From the NCBI GenBank assembly GCA_007694035.1, contig RECM01000197.1:1-62348 (forward strand): a stretch of DNA of 62,348 bases, in the 5' to 3' direction. The notes below the pieces were generated by a model. The model did no database searches and had not been told where the DNA came from. It was given only the letters and a program-made list of their open reading frames with translations. Shown here one piece after another: positions 19,458-29,924 of the stretch. Position numbers and translations under genes: made by a program. The DNA is from Balneolaceae bacterium. GTDB lineage: Bacteria > Bacteroidota > Rhodothermia > Balneolales > Cyclonatronaceae. Each line of letters begins with the position of its first letter. The stretch's first letter is position 1.

Positions 19458-20534
19458 TTATTCAACTATGGCACTCAGTTTTTCCAGGTTTTCGGCCAGT
19501 TTAAGCGCCTTTACCACATCCCCGATATTGCCCTTCATGATATCATCCAGGTTATATAGGGTGAGCCCGATCCGGTGGTCGGTTAACCTGCCCTGCGGGA
19601 AATTGTAAGTACGGATTTTCGCGCTCCGGTCGCCGGTCGACACCTGCGATTTTCTTGCGGCGGCCCGTTCCGACCTCAGTTTTTCATACTCGGCTTCATA
19701 GAGCTTTGTGCGAAGCATAACCAGGGCTTTTTCCCTGTTTTTGTGCTGTGAGCGCTCCTCCTGGCAGGTCACTACAACACCCGACGGAACATGCCGTATA
19801 CGCACGGCCGAGTCGGTGGTATTGATGTGCTGACCGCCGGCACCGGTTGCCCGGTACGCTTCGAATTCCAGATCGGCGGGATTAATCTGTATATCGACCT
19901 CCTCAGCTTCGGGAAGCACCGCCACAGTGGCGGCCGATGTGTGTACCCTGCCCTGGGTCTCCGTCTCCGGGACCCTCTGCACCCGGTGTACGCCGCTTTC
20001 GTACTTGAAATTCCCAAAAACCTCCTTGCCGGACAGCTTGAAAATGATCTCCTTAAAACCGCCCTTCCCTGATTCACTCCCGCTAAGGGGTTCCAGGTTC
20101 CAGCCCTTCTGATCGGCAAACCGCCGGTACATATTGTAGAGGTCTCCGGCAAAAATGGCGGCCTCATCGCCACCGGTTCCTGCACGGATTTCCACGATGG
20201 CATTCTTGGTATCTTCCGGGTCGGCAGGAACGATCGCTATCTTGATTTCACTCTCCAGGCTTTCAAGTTCCTCTTCCAGGGAATCCGCCTCCTCCTTTGC
20301 CATTTCAAGCAGTTCCCTGTCTGTTTCTGTCGAGAGCATAACCCTGGCATTTTTCAGATCGCCCCTTACCTTCTTCCACCTTTCGTAGATGGAAATTATA
20401 TCGGAAAGTTCGCTGTGTTCCTTGCTCGTTTCAGCGTATTTTTTGGAGTCATCAAAAATTGAAGGGTCGCTCAGGGCCGTGGTCAGTTCCTCGTAGCGCG
20501 ATTTCAGCTGTTCTAACTTGTTTTCTATATTCAT
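19458..20534 (-). CDS. prfA: peptide chain release factor 1
   Basis: GTGGDEAAIFAGDLYNMYRRF, RATGAGGQHINTTDSAVRIRH (GGQ), SAKIRTYNFPQGRLTDHRIGLTLYNLDDIM. Confidence 0.97.
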   Translation of the reverse strand: MNIENKLEQLKSRYEELTTALSDPSIFDDSKKYAETSKEHSELSDIISIYERWKKVRGDLKNARVMLSTETDRELLEMAKEEADSLEEELESLESEIKIAIVPADPEDTKNAIVEIRAGTGGDEAAIFAGDLYNMYRRFADQKGWNLEPLSGSESGKGGFKEIIFKLSGKEVFGNFKYESGVHRVQRVPETETQGRVHTSAATVAVLPEAEEVDIQINPADLEFEAYRATGAGGQHINTTDSAVRIRHVPSGVVVTCQEERSQHKNREKALVMLRTKLYEAEYEKLRSERAAARKSQVSTGDRSAKIRTYNFPQGRLTDHRIGLTLYNLDDIMKGNIGDVVKALKLAENLEKLSAIVE

Positions 20535-20722
20535 GCCGACTTTTTTTCTGGATGTGCGTCAAAAATACGAATATTTTCAGCTCTCTTTTTAACCGGGTTA
20601 CTAACAAGATAACCCGTTACAAACCTGAAATGAATATATCTGACCAAAAATGCTCCGGCTTTAACGATGTTTATCCATCTGCTGCCGTACAGCCACACAG
20701 AATCTGAACTAATTAACATTTA

Positions 20723-21889
20723 ATGAACCACTCAGTGAATCCGCTTCGCCCCGACTTCAGGCTTGGTTTTATCGGCGGAGGTCAGCTGGCCCGGATGTCG
20801 GCCTACTCGGCTTTCCGGTTCGGCATGCAGGTGGTTGGATACACCGGTACCGGGGTTCCCGAGCCCCTCTCCTTTTCAACGCCCCATATCGAAAAGGGCG
20901 GGCTGAACGATATCCGCGCCCTTTTGCGGTTTGCCGGCGCCTGTGATGTGATTACCCTCGAAAATGAATTCATCGATGCTGACATACTTCTGCAGTTGCG
21001 TGATGAAAGCGGCATCCCCGTCTTCCCTTCACCCGAAAGTTTCCGGCTTATCTCCGACAAAATTACGGAAAAGGAGACCTTCAGCCGGGCCGGGATACCT
21101 GTAGTGCCTTTCAGCAAAATATCAGAACCTGCCGGTATCATTACATTTGCAGGTGAGCATGGCTGGCCGGTTGTCCTCAAATCATCAAAGGGCGGATACG
21201 ACGGGTACGGCAACGTGACCGTTCACAGCGAACCGGAGTGTGATGCCGCTTTCAGGCAGCTTGGTGGCCATGAAGGGCGTGAACTGCTTGCGGAAGCCTT
21301 CATCCCTTTTACAAAAGAGCTGGCAGTAATGGTAGCAAGGAACCACCTGGGCACCTGCGTCTACCCCTGCGTGGAAACGATCCAGGAGAATCATATCTGC
21401 CGAACCGTAATCGCGCCGGCCCCGATTGATCCGGAACTCAGGCAAAAGGCATGTGATCTGGCACTGGCCGCCACCGAAGCCATTGACGGTACCGGGGTGT
21501 TCGGGTATGAGTTTTTTCTGACCGAAAGCGGGGAAATCCTGCTCAACGAATCGGCCCCGCGGCCCCATAATTCGGGCCACTATACCATGGAGGCCTGTGT
21601 AACATCCCAGTTTGAAAACCATGTGCGTACCGTAACCGGCCTGCATCCGGGCAGTTCAGAAATGCGACGCCCAGCCGCGGTAATGGTGAATCTGCTCGGT
21701 CTTTCGAACGGTAAAACCGTCACCCGCAATACGCACGAGCTGATGCAGACACCCGACGCGCATCTGCATATATACGGTAAACTCCTCAGCAAGGCGGGCC
21801 GTAAAATGGGCCACATCACCCTGCTTGGAGACGACATCGACGAAACGTTAACCCGGGCTGCAAGGCTCGCCAAACAGATTGAGTTGTAA
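20723..21889 (+). CDS. purK: 5-(carboxyamino)imidazole ribonucleotide synthase
   Basis: [25 protein letters not shown]-grasp, [28 protein letters not shown]. Confidence 0.95.
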   Translation: MNHSVNPLRPDFRLGFIGGGQLARMSAYSAFRFGMQVVGYTGTGVPEPLSFSTPHIEKGGLNDIRALLRFAGACDVITLENEFIDADILLQLRDESGIPVFPSPESFRLISDKITEKETFSRAGIPVVPFSKISEPAGIITFAGEHGWPVVLKSSKGGYDGYGNVTVHSEPECDAAFRQLGGHEGRELLAEAFIPFTKELAVMVARNHLGTCVYPCVETIQENHICRTVIAPAPIDPELRQKACDLALAATEAIDGTGVFGYEFFLTESGEILLNESAPRPHNSGHYTMEACVTSQFENHVRTVTGLHPGSSEMRRPAAVMVNLLGLSNGKTVTRNTHELMQTPDAHLHIYGKLLSKAGRKMGHITLLGDDIDETLTRAARLAKQIEL

Positions 21890-21891
21890 GT

Positions 21892-22389
21892 ATGAATACA
21901 AAAGAAGAACAGCCCCGGGCCGGCATCATTATGGGAAGCGATTCCGACTGGCCGGTAATGCAGAAAGCCGCTGAAATTCTCGACCATTTTGGTGTGACCT
22001 ACGAGAAGCGGGTCGTTTCAGCCCACCGCACACCCGATCTGATGGCTGAATATGGAAAAAGCGCACGCTCACGCGGCCTTCAGGTCATTATAGCCGGTGC
22101 CGGCGGGGCCGCACATCTTCCCGGCATGACCGCCTCATATACCACACTTCCGGTAATTGGCGTTCCGGTTGAAACCCGGCAGCTCAAAGGCATGGACAGC
22201 CTGCTGTCGATCGTACAGATGCCGCGCGGAATCCCGGTAGCGACTGTGGCTATCAACAACGCTGCCAATGCCGGGCTGCTGGCCGTTCAGATCCTGTCAA
22301 TTTATGATGATTCGCTCGCGGGTAAGCTGGATATTTACCGCAAGCAGATGCATGAAGAATCGGTTGGCAAAAGCGGGAACCTCACTTAA
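21892..22389 (+). CDS. purE: 5-(carboxyamino)imidazole ribonucleotide mutase
   Basis: [45 protein letters not shown]. Confidence 0.97.
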   Translation: MNTKEEQPRAGIIMGSDSDWPVMQKAAEILDHFGVTYEKRVVSAHRTPDLMAEYGKSARSRGLQVIIAGAGGAAHLPGMTASYTTLPVIGVPVETRQLKGMDSLLSIVQMPRGIPVATVAINNAANAGLLAVQILSIYDDSLAGKLDIYRKQMHEESVGKSGNLT

Positions 22390-23098
22390 CGGATTCCACC
22401 ATGGATCGCATCCCCTCAAAAACCAGGTCGGGATGTACCGTAACAGCTCCACCCAGATATTTTTTCACGTTAGCGGCATCACCGCCGGTTACCCAAACGC
22501 TGAGGTCGCCGAACTGATCGCGGTACCGCTCAACGATCCATCGTACCGATTGCACAAACAGACCAGTAACGCCCCACTGTATGGCTTCGGTCGTTGATTT
22601 GCCCGGCCAGTGCTCCGGGATTCTGCGCTCGACACCGGGAAGTTCGGGGGCATGAAACTTCAGCGTACTTTCAAGCGCTTTCAGCCCCGGCATGATAACC
22701 CCACCGTGAAAAACACCATGATGATCCATAATATCGACGGTGCAGGCAGAACCCGCATCAATAACGGTAACCGGTTCGCCCCCTGATACCACTCTGGCCC
22801 CCTCGCATGCAAGAACACGGTCAACTCCCAGTGTTTCGGGCGTGAGGTAGTTAATCCGGTTCTTTCCGAAGTCTGATACCGTAATAAAACGCAGATCAGC
22901 CCCGGCACACTGTTCACGTATCACCCGGGTTATATCCTTCCTCACACTGGCAATCCATACGGTTTCGCCTGCCCGGTCGTTGATCAATGAGACCACACTG
23001 GCTGCATCGTCGGGCGAAACACGCAGCAATTCCGTCCAGCTGTTGCCAAGCGGGGTCTTCATTTTTAGATTACTGTTCCCGATATCCAGATATAGCAT
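22382..23098 (-). CDS. coaX: type III pantothenate kinase
   Basis: [56 protein letters not shown]. Confidence 0.93.
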   Translation of the reverse strand: MLYLDIGNSNLKMKTPLGNSWTELLRVSPDDAASVVSLINDRAGETVWIASVRKDITRVIREQCAGADLRFITVSDFGKNRINYLTPETLGVDRVLACEGARVVSGGEPVTVIDAGSACTVDIMDHHGVFHGGVIMPGLKALESTLKFHAPELPGVERRIPEHWPGKSTTEAIQWGVTGLFVQSVRWIVERYRDQFGDLSVWVTGGDAANVKKYLGGAVTVHPDLVFEGMRSMVESVK

Positions 23099-23205
23099 CA
23101 GTTATATTTTGAATGATGACCGCTCAGGCGTAGTTTCAGTTGGAGTCGATTCAGACTCGGGTATGAAATAAAGAAACGGATTATATCAAGATTAAATGGA
23201 AAAAC

Positions 23206-23928
23206 ATGAACCTTACAGAAAAAATTGCAATTGTTACCGGTGCCAGTAGTGGTATCGGTGCGGAATTCAGCCGGGCGCTTGTCGGCAAAGGTGCCACGGT
23301 GTACGGACTGGCCCGCAGGGGATCCAAACTTGAAGCGATCCGGAAGGAACTTGGGGAGCAGTTTAAACCTGTTGTAATCGACATCACCGATGCCGGGTAT
23401 GTGCAGAACTGGGTAACCTCCACTTTTGTCAAGGGCCTGGTGCCCCACATACTGGTCAACAATGCCGGCACAGGACTTTTCAACAAGGTGGAAGATATGA
23501 CCCTCGACGAATGGCATACAATGATGAACATCAATTTGTCGGGTGTATTTTATATGACCAAATACGTTGTACCTCTGATGAAGTTAAACCCGGACGTTTG
23601 CCATATCATCAATATATCATCGGTTGCGGGGCTCATTGGCAATCCGAGCATCAGCGGGTACAATGCCACCAAATTCGGTGTACGGGGCTTCAGTGAAGCG
23701 CTTATGAAAGAACTGCGGTACGACGGGATCAAGGTCAGCTGCATGTTTCCAGGTTCCATTGCCACCGAATTTTTCGACAAGGCGGGCTCAGAAACACATC
23801 CCAATATGATGATGGGCAGGGATGTGGCCACCGTGCTGATAAACCTGCTGGAACTTCCCGACAATTTCCTGATCGATGAAGTGACCATGAGGCCACTGAA
23901 TCCGAAGCCACCTGAAAAACGGCAATGA
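23206..23928 (+). CDS. SDR family NAD(P)-dependent oxidoreductase
   Basis: AIVTGASSGIGAEFSRAL, LVNNAGTG, NISSVAG, YNATKFGVRGFSEAL. Confidence 0.95.
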   Translation: MNLTEKIAIVTGASSGIGAEFSRALVGKGATVYGLARRGSKLEAIRKELGEQFKPVVIDITDAGYVQNWVTSTFVKGLVPHILVNNAGTGLFNKVEDMTLDEWHTMMNINLSGVFYMTKYVVPLMKLNPDVCHIINISSVAGLIGNPSISGYNATKFGVRGFSEALMKELRYDGIKVSCMFPGSIATEFFDKAGSETHPNMMMGRDVATVLINLLELPDNFLIDEVTMRPLNPKPPEKRQ

Positions 23929-24260
23929 GATACCTTCCCTTATATCTGATTTTAACGGTTCTTCTGTTGGCCTCCTGTTCTGAAAGCAAACCGGATGATC
24001 TCATCGAAAAAGAAGATTTCATCAATCTGCTGGTTGAGTTTGAACTGTTGCGTACTTTCCAGCGGACAGAGGGCGACTCGCTTAGAACGGCCGAAATCAC
24101 CAATGCGGTACTCGACCGTTACGGGATTACGTTCGATCAGTTCGAGCGCAGCAAAGAATTCTACCTGATCGATTCTGAAGAATACCGCCAGCTCTACCGT
24201 GAGGCCATTGAGCAGCTGAATATGGAGATCGGCAGGCTCAGGTCGCCCGATCCGGATTAA
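23925..24260 (+). CDS. DUF4296-like lipoprotein
   Basis: LTVLLLASCSESKPDDLIEKEDFINLLVEFELLRTFQ ... VLDRYGITFDQFERSKEFYLID; overlaps the SDR stop. Confidence 0.65.
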   Translation: MRYLPLYLILTVLLLASCSESKPDDLIEKEDFINLLVEFELLRTFQRTEGDSLRTAEITNAVLDRYGITFDQFERSKEFYLIDSEEYRQLYREAIEQLNMEIGRLRSPDPD

Positions 24261-24315
24261 CCGGATTCGAAATCCCTACCTGTACCTGCCAAACACCACC
24301 GGCCCGGTCAGGGCA

Positions 24316-26247
24316 TCATCGACGTACCAGTCTGTATCTAACCGGCGACTGGTTTGTATAGCTGATTTTATTCTCTTTCAGCAGCCAGTTCAGCGACAGG
24401 TAAACCGCAGTACTTTCCAGTCCGCTTTTATCCATTATCTCTACAGCCGTGGATGGCCGTTGACTCAAAATACCGGCAATCAGGCCTATCTGTTTATCGT
24501 CCAGGAATTCGGCTTTCCCCTTTTTCATGCAGTTATCGCACATGCCACAGGCTTCCGGGTCCTGCTCTCCGAAATAGACCCGCAGATAGACACTCCGGCA
24601 GGAATCCGTTACGGCATATCCTTTCATATAGTCCAGCTTTTTGAGCAGTATATGCCGGTATTCCTCCGCATCGTGAACGGAAATCGGAAGTTTCGTCTGC
24701 CGGGGTTCGATCAGCCGGGCCAGGGGGTTATCCTTTCTGAATTCAAAATCGAGGATGTGGTCCTGTTTCAGTACTTCAAGTCCCTTCAGCAGCGCATTTG
24801 GTGTAAGGTTCATCCTGGCAGACAGGGGTTTGATTTCCATGAATTCATAACCGTCGCCGGCCACAGGCGGAAACAGCCGGAACATGTTATCTACGAATTC
24901 CTTTTTGGCCTGGTTTGCCATGCTTTCAATAAGGCTGTGAACCCCATCGCGGTCGATGGTAAAATGTACCCCTACCGATGGCTCGTAACCTGTTGCCAGT
25001 TCAATAACCCCGCACCTGTTCAGTACCTTCAGGCCTCCCGAAATCGTACGTTCATCAAGTTTACTTCTTTTTTTCAGCGATTCCATATCAACACTATGCA
25101 TCTGCTGCATGGATGCCCCCGTTGCAATCTGCCAGCTGTCGCAAAGTACCGTATATATCGTTGAGAGAATCGCGTGGTCCGGGTAACTGTCGATGATCGA
25201 TTTTTCCAGGCGCTTGTGATCGGTATCCCGGTAGAGCAACACCGGGAAACTGAGCCCGCCGTCCCTGCCAGCCCGGCCAGCCTCCTGGTAATAGGCTTCA
25301 AGCGATGCCGGCATATCATAGTGTATTACAAATCGGCAATCGGGTTTGTCGATTCCCATCCCGAATGCATTGGTTGCAGCCACAAGCGGTGTTTTCCCGG
25401 TAACCCACCGTTCCTGAATCCTGGCCCTTTCGCCAGACTCTACGCCGGCGTGGTAGGCCTCTGTCTGAATTCCGGTTCCCGTAAGCCATTCCGCCAGTTC
25501 CCGGCAAGCCCTGCGGGTGCCTGCATAGATGAGACCGCTGCCATGCGAGCGTTTGAGATACTGTTGCAGACGCTCCTTTTTACGGGGATGGGTGTCGACC
25601 CACCATTTCAGATTTGGGCGGTCGAAACCGCGGGATATCACATTGGGTTCATTGAATTCCAGTACCGATAGTATGTCGTTCCTAACCTCCGGTGTTGCGG
25701 TGGCCGTAAGGGCCATCCATCGGGGCTCAACTCCGGCCTCGCTCATCGATTGCCGGATTAGCCTGTACGGCGGACGGAAATCATGCCCCCATTCCGAAAT
25801 GCAGTGGGCTTCATCAACAGCAACGAATTCGATATTGAGCCCGGCGGCCATGTTCTGCCACAACGGTGTCTGCAGCCGCTCCGGCGAGCAGTACAGCAAT
25901 TTGTACATCCCGTTACGGGCATTGATGAGGCGCTGCTCCACCTCAAAGCTGCTGATTACGCTGTTGATGCTTGTTGCCGGTATACCTCTTGCCGTAAGCT
26001 GATCTACCTGGTCCTGCATGAGTGCAATGAGCGGTGATATCACAATCGTAAGACCATCCAGCACGGTAGACGGAACCTGGTAACACAGCGATTTGCCGCC
26101 GCCGGTCGGGAACAGCACCAGCGTTTCCCTGCCCTCAAACACCGATTTTACCACATCTTCCTGGCCCGGACGGAATGCATCATAACCCCAGAATTTTTTC
26201 AGATTCTGCCTGGCTTTTACGATCTGATCATCCAAATTCATAGCCAT
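24316..26247 (-). CDS. recQ: ATP-dependent DNA helicase RecQ
   Basis: FWGYDAFRPGQEDVVKSVFEGRETLVLFPTGGGKSLCYQVP, DEAHC, QEAGRAGRDG, Zn-binding CGMCDNC. Confidence 0.95.
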   Translation of the reverse strand: MAMNLDDQIVKARQNLKKFWGYDAFRPGQEDVVKSVFEGRETLVLFPTGGGKSLCYQVPSTVLDGLTIVISPLIALMQDQVDQLTARGIPATSINSVISSFEVEQRLINARNGMYKLLYCSPERLQTPLWQNMAAGLNIEFVAVDEAHCISEWGHDFRPPYRLIRQSMSEAGVEPRWMALTATATPEVRNDILSVLEFNEPNVISRGFDRPNLKWWVDTHPRKKERLQQYLKRSHGSGLIYAGTRRACRELAEWLTGTGIQTEAYHAGVESGERARIQERWVTGKTPLVAATNAFGMGIDKPDCRFVIHYDMPASLEAYYQEAGRAGRDGGLSFPVLLYRDTDHKRLEKSIIDSYPDHAILSTIYTVLCDSWQIATGASMQQMHSVDMESLKKRSKLDERTISGGLKVLNRCGVIELATGYEPSVGVHFTIDRDGVHSLIESMANQAKKEFVDNMFRLFPPVAGDGYEFMEIKPLSARMNLTPNALLKGLEVLKQDHILDFEFRKDNPLARLIEPRQTKLPISVHDAEEYRHILLKKLDYMKGYAVTDSCRSVYLRVYFGEQDPEACGMCDNCMKKGKAEFLDDKQIGLIAGILSQRPSTAVEIMDKSGLESTAVYLSLNWLLKENKISYTNQSPVRYRLVRR

Positions 26248-26377
26248 CAGCTTATTATTTTATACCATCGCTGCCTTCGACAGTTAAGGCGCACACTGTT
26301 ATGACGCAGTAACTCCGAACACCCGGATTTCCGCAAACCCACTGGATCATTGATTCAGTAAATAACTTGCCATAAGC

Positions 26378-27091
26378 TCATTGCTGAGCCTCAGGGCTGC
26401 CAAATACACGCCGGAGCAGATCTGTTACCCGTTTGGCCGGATCCCTTCGAATCTCGGCCTCTTCCCTTTCAACAAGCAGGAACAGGCCATCCATCGCAGA
26501 TTCTGTGGCGTATCCCACCAGGTCGGGATTTACCTGCCGTACAAGCGGAATCCGGTTATAGGTGCCAATCAGATCACTCCAGTACCGTGTGGCGGCCGTT
26601 TCATTGAGTTTGGATGTTATGACAGGAGTAAACGCCTGTATCAATTCGGCTTCTGTATTAGTTCGGAGGTACATGGTTGCGGCATTGGATTCACCCTGCA
26701 GGATTTCAAGACCATCGCGGATTGTCATATTCCTCACAGCATTCACAAATATCGGAGCAGCTTCGCGGGCGGCCAGTTCGGCGGAGCGGTTAAGGCTCGT
26801 CACAAAATCGTCGACCAGGTGCCCAAAGCCAAGATCCCGTAACTGCTTATCGACAAATGAAGCCTCTTCGGGGAACCTGATAAAAAGATCGGCATTGTTC
26901 AGATAGCCCCCTTCCCTTGATGCGGTTACCGCAGCATTTTGCGCAGATACTTCCAGGGCTTGCTTCAGTCCGTTAATAATTTCAGCCTGTGTGAGCGGGC
27001 GCGGCCCGGTATTCTGCTCCAGCAGATCTTCCAGACCAGCACAGGATACCGTCAATAATAGCAGTGTAATAACAGTAAATGATCGTCGCAT
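26378..27091 (-). CDS. DUF4197 domain-containing lipoprotein
   Basis: LTVSCAGLEDLL, GLKQALEVSAQNAAVTASREGGYLNNADLFIRFPEE, DGLEILQGESNAATMYLRTNTEAEL. Confidence 0.8.
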   Translation of the reverse strand: MRRSFTVITLLLLTVSCAGLEDLLEQNTGPRPLTQAEIINGLKQALEVSAQNAAVTASREGGYLNNADLFIRFPEEASFVDKQLRDLGFGHLVDDFVTSLNRSAELAAREAAPIFVNAVRNMTIRDGLEILQGESNAATMYLRTNTEAELIQAFTPVITSKLNETAATRYWSDLIGTYNRIPLVRQVNPDLVGYATESAMDGLFLLVEREEAEIRRDPAKRVTDLLRRVFGSPEAQQ

Positions 27092-27729
27092 AACTTAGAT
27101 AATTGGTAATTAAAATTCCGTTTGCCAAAAGATACCCCGCTGATTTCAATTCCGCACTATGTAACATCCACCGATAAGTACAAGCCGGGTTTATGCAGAT
27201 TTAACATTCTTAACCTGCTATACAAAATCCTGAATCCAATAAGAAGCATACAACAGTCCAAAATCAGGGTTGGATCAAAAACAGGGATAACCGTTAACGA
27301 AACACTACCGGCATTTTTAGGTTAATTTGCATAGCAAACAGCGGTGCAGAATAATACCCCGGTAATGCCTTAACAGGTCTGAACCAAATACCAGACTTGT
27401 TTTTACCCAATTATACAGAGCTTCCCCGCATGGGTATAAAAAAAATTCCACTAACTGCGGAACACAGCAGAAAAAATCAGGTAATACCTATTAATTAAAA
27501 AACTCTCATAAATAACGCTGATTGATCTGTGAGTTGTGTACGTTCCGAATTTAAAATTAAATTTTCTTAATTTTTTTAGGGTATTCGCAGATATAATGCG
27601 TAACAAGTTGGGAGTCAGTTACTCATTAATAATAAGTAATCAGACAGGAATCGCGGGAAACTCTGAAGTACGAAGCAAATCTGGCTGGTTATCAGTATGA
27701 ACGAAAAATAAACCTGGTTTGAGGGAAAT

Positions 27730-29562
27730 ATGAGCTTATCGGAATCATTTGTGATGAAAACTGTTGAGATTGAGTCAAAACTCGATACCCTGTACGAGTC
27801 GACTCCCGCAGCACGCATCAACAGCAAATTTCTAAGCGACATTGGCTTTGAAAAGCCCAATGACGTGCTATATGAAGCATTGCTTAAAGACCTTGGCCTT
27901 ATCGATAAGGACTCGATACCGACAGACAGGTACAAGCGGTTCAAGCACAAAAACATGAACCGAATCATTATTGCAGAGGCTATAAAGGATGCCTATTCCG
28001 ATCTTTTTGATCTGAACGATAATGCCCAGAATCTGAATACCAACGATCTGAAGCATGAACTCAGGAGAATCGTGAGCGAAAAGAAATCCGATACCCTGGT
28101 CAGCTTTATTTCCAACACATTCTCTGCCCTCGCCTCCTATGCCGACTGGGACGGATATGAAAATTATCTGAAAGGTGAGCTGGAAAAAGCCGCCGAAAAC
28201 GATGCCTCCGACGAATTTATTGATGACCTTATTACCGGTTATTCCAGAGAGTCGACCAAGGCCAAAGCCGTTGCCGAAGTAACTGAAGAGCAACTGGTTG
28301 AAACAAAAGAAAAAGTTCTGGCAACTGCCGGCGATGCCGATGTGCTTGAAGCTGATATCGACGCCGATTACGGCGATATTAGCCTTGATGATTCCGGCGA
28401 CGACCTGATAGAAGGGGATTACGATCAGGACGAACCTGAAGCAAAAAAGCAGGATCATGATGAATCCGGCGATGATGCGGGGGAAACTGAAGCCAGGGAG
28501 TCAAAAAAGGAAAAATCCAAAAAAGACGCTGCTGAGGCTGAGGCCGAAGCCGAAAACGGTGAAGAATCTAAAGCGGATGCTGAAACCGAAGCGAACGACA
28601 AAAAGGATAAAGCCGACAAAGATAAAAAAGGAAAGGCTGAAAAATCCGGCGAAGCCGTTGAATCTACCGGCGATATGAAGGTAATGGTTTCCCGTTCGAT
28701 GGTCAGCAAAGCCGACATCCTGCTTAAGCTTCAACGATATGACGATGCCCTGAATGCCTATTCCACCCTCATAGCCAAGTTTGGTGAATCCGACTCCGAC
28801 GACGACAAGAACAATGTGAAGAAAGCGGTTATAAACCGCGCCGATATACTCGGTAAACTTGAGCGGCATGAAGAAGCAGTAACCGCTTACGAAGATTTGC
28901 TCAAATACCTGAATGGCACGTCCGACGATAGTGAAAAGCAACTTGTGTCGAATGCCATTGTAAACCGTGCCGGTATTTACGACCGGCTCGAAAAGCTGGA
29001 AGAAGCTGCCGCTGCCTACGAAGATGTGATCCGTCATTTTGAAAAATCAAAAGACAATGAGGATAAAAATCACGTAAAACATGCCGTGATCCGCAAAGCC
29101 GACATCTTCTTCAAACTGGAAAAATTCGAGGATGCGGCCGTTGCCTACAGCGATGTAGCCGAGCTTCTGAAAGGCAGCAAAGACAAGCAGGAAATTCACC
29201 TTCTTGCCACCTCTCTGCACAGGCAGGGCGAATTGTTCAGCAAGGCCGGCGATAACGAAAAATCGACTGCTGCTTACGAAAAACTGCTGTCCGATTTTGA
29301 AAAGAACGATGATGACCAGATCCGTGCGATGTGCCGGGAAGCAGTGGTTAAAGTAGCTCAGGTCCTGGAAAATTCAGATAATCCGGATGATGCCCTCAAA
29401 GCACACGACAGGATAATCAGCTTCCTGAATGGTTCCGAATCGGAAGAAGAGATCGGGCTGGTATCAAAAGCGATGTACAACAAAGCCGCCCTGCTCGAGA
29501 AACTGGAGCGATTCGAAGAAGCACTTGAGGCTCACGAACAGTTCATAACCAGGTTTGGATGA
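27730..29562 (+). CDS. hypothetical TPR-like repeat protein with long acidic/Lys-rich linker
   Basis: Repeated ADILxKLxRxExAxxAYxxLL units after a low-complexity E/D/K/A segment. Confidence 0.8.
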   Translation: MSLSESFVMKTVEIESKLDTLYESTPAARINSKFLSDIGFEKPNDVLYEALLKDLGLIDKDSIPTDRYKRFKHKNMNRIIIAEAIKDAYSDLFDLNDNAQNLNTNDLKHELRRIVSEKKSDTLVSFISNTFSALASYADWDGYENYLKGELEKAAENDASDEFIDDLITGYSRESTKAKAVAEVTEEQLVETKEKVLATAGDADVLEADIDADYGDISLDDSGDDLIEGDYDQDEPEAKKQDHDESGDDAGETEARESKKEKSKKDAAEAEAEAENGEESKADAETEANDKKDKADKDKKGKAEKSGEAVESTGDMKVMVSRSMVSKADILLKLQRYDDALNAYSTLIAKFGESDSDDDKNNVKKAVINRADILGKLERHEEAVTAYEDLLKYLNGTSDDSEKQLVSNAIVNRAGIYDRLEKLEEAAAAYEDVIRHFEKSKDNEDKNHVKHAVIRKADIFFKLEKFEDAAVAYSDVAELLKGSKDKQEIHLLATSLHRQGELFSKAGDNEKSTAAYEKLLSDFEKNDDDQIRAMCREAVVKVAQVLENSDNPDDALKAHDRIISFLNGSESEEEIGLVSKAMYNKAALLEKLERFEEALEAHEQFITRFG

Positions 29563-29595
29563 TCAACTAATTAATAACCCGATTTAGGGTAACAG

Positions 29596-29630
29596 GGAGT
29601 ATTCTGGGATCAGAGTACTCCTTTTTTTTT
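29596..29630 (+). terminator. intrinsic terminator after the TPR gene
   Basis: GGAGTATTCTG-ggat-CAGAGTACTCC then T9. Confidence 0.88.
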
Positions 29631-29924
29631 GAGCCGATTCCGATAATCATCTTTTGAGGATGCCGACAATTTGCTATTTGGGGGGATATCGTATATTGTA
29701 TGATAATTTCATTTACTGATACCTCTGTTCATCAGAGCCGGCATCGATATCTCATACAATCCCGGAATCTTTAAAAAATTTGACATCCGGCTGTGCTGAA
29801 TACAGCATTACTCTGCCAACAGAACAGGTTTACTGAAGTTTCAGATTCAGGGTTTTAACAAAGCCAAATGTGGCTTAGAATCATTTACTAAAGTGATCCG
29901 GGAATCAGTTTAATTCCGCAACCG

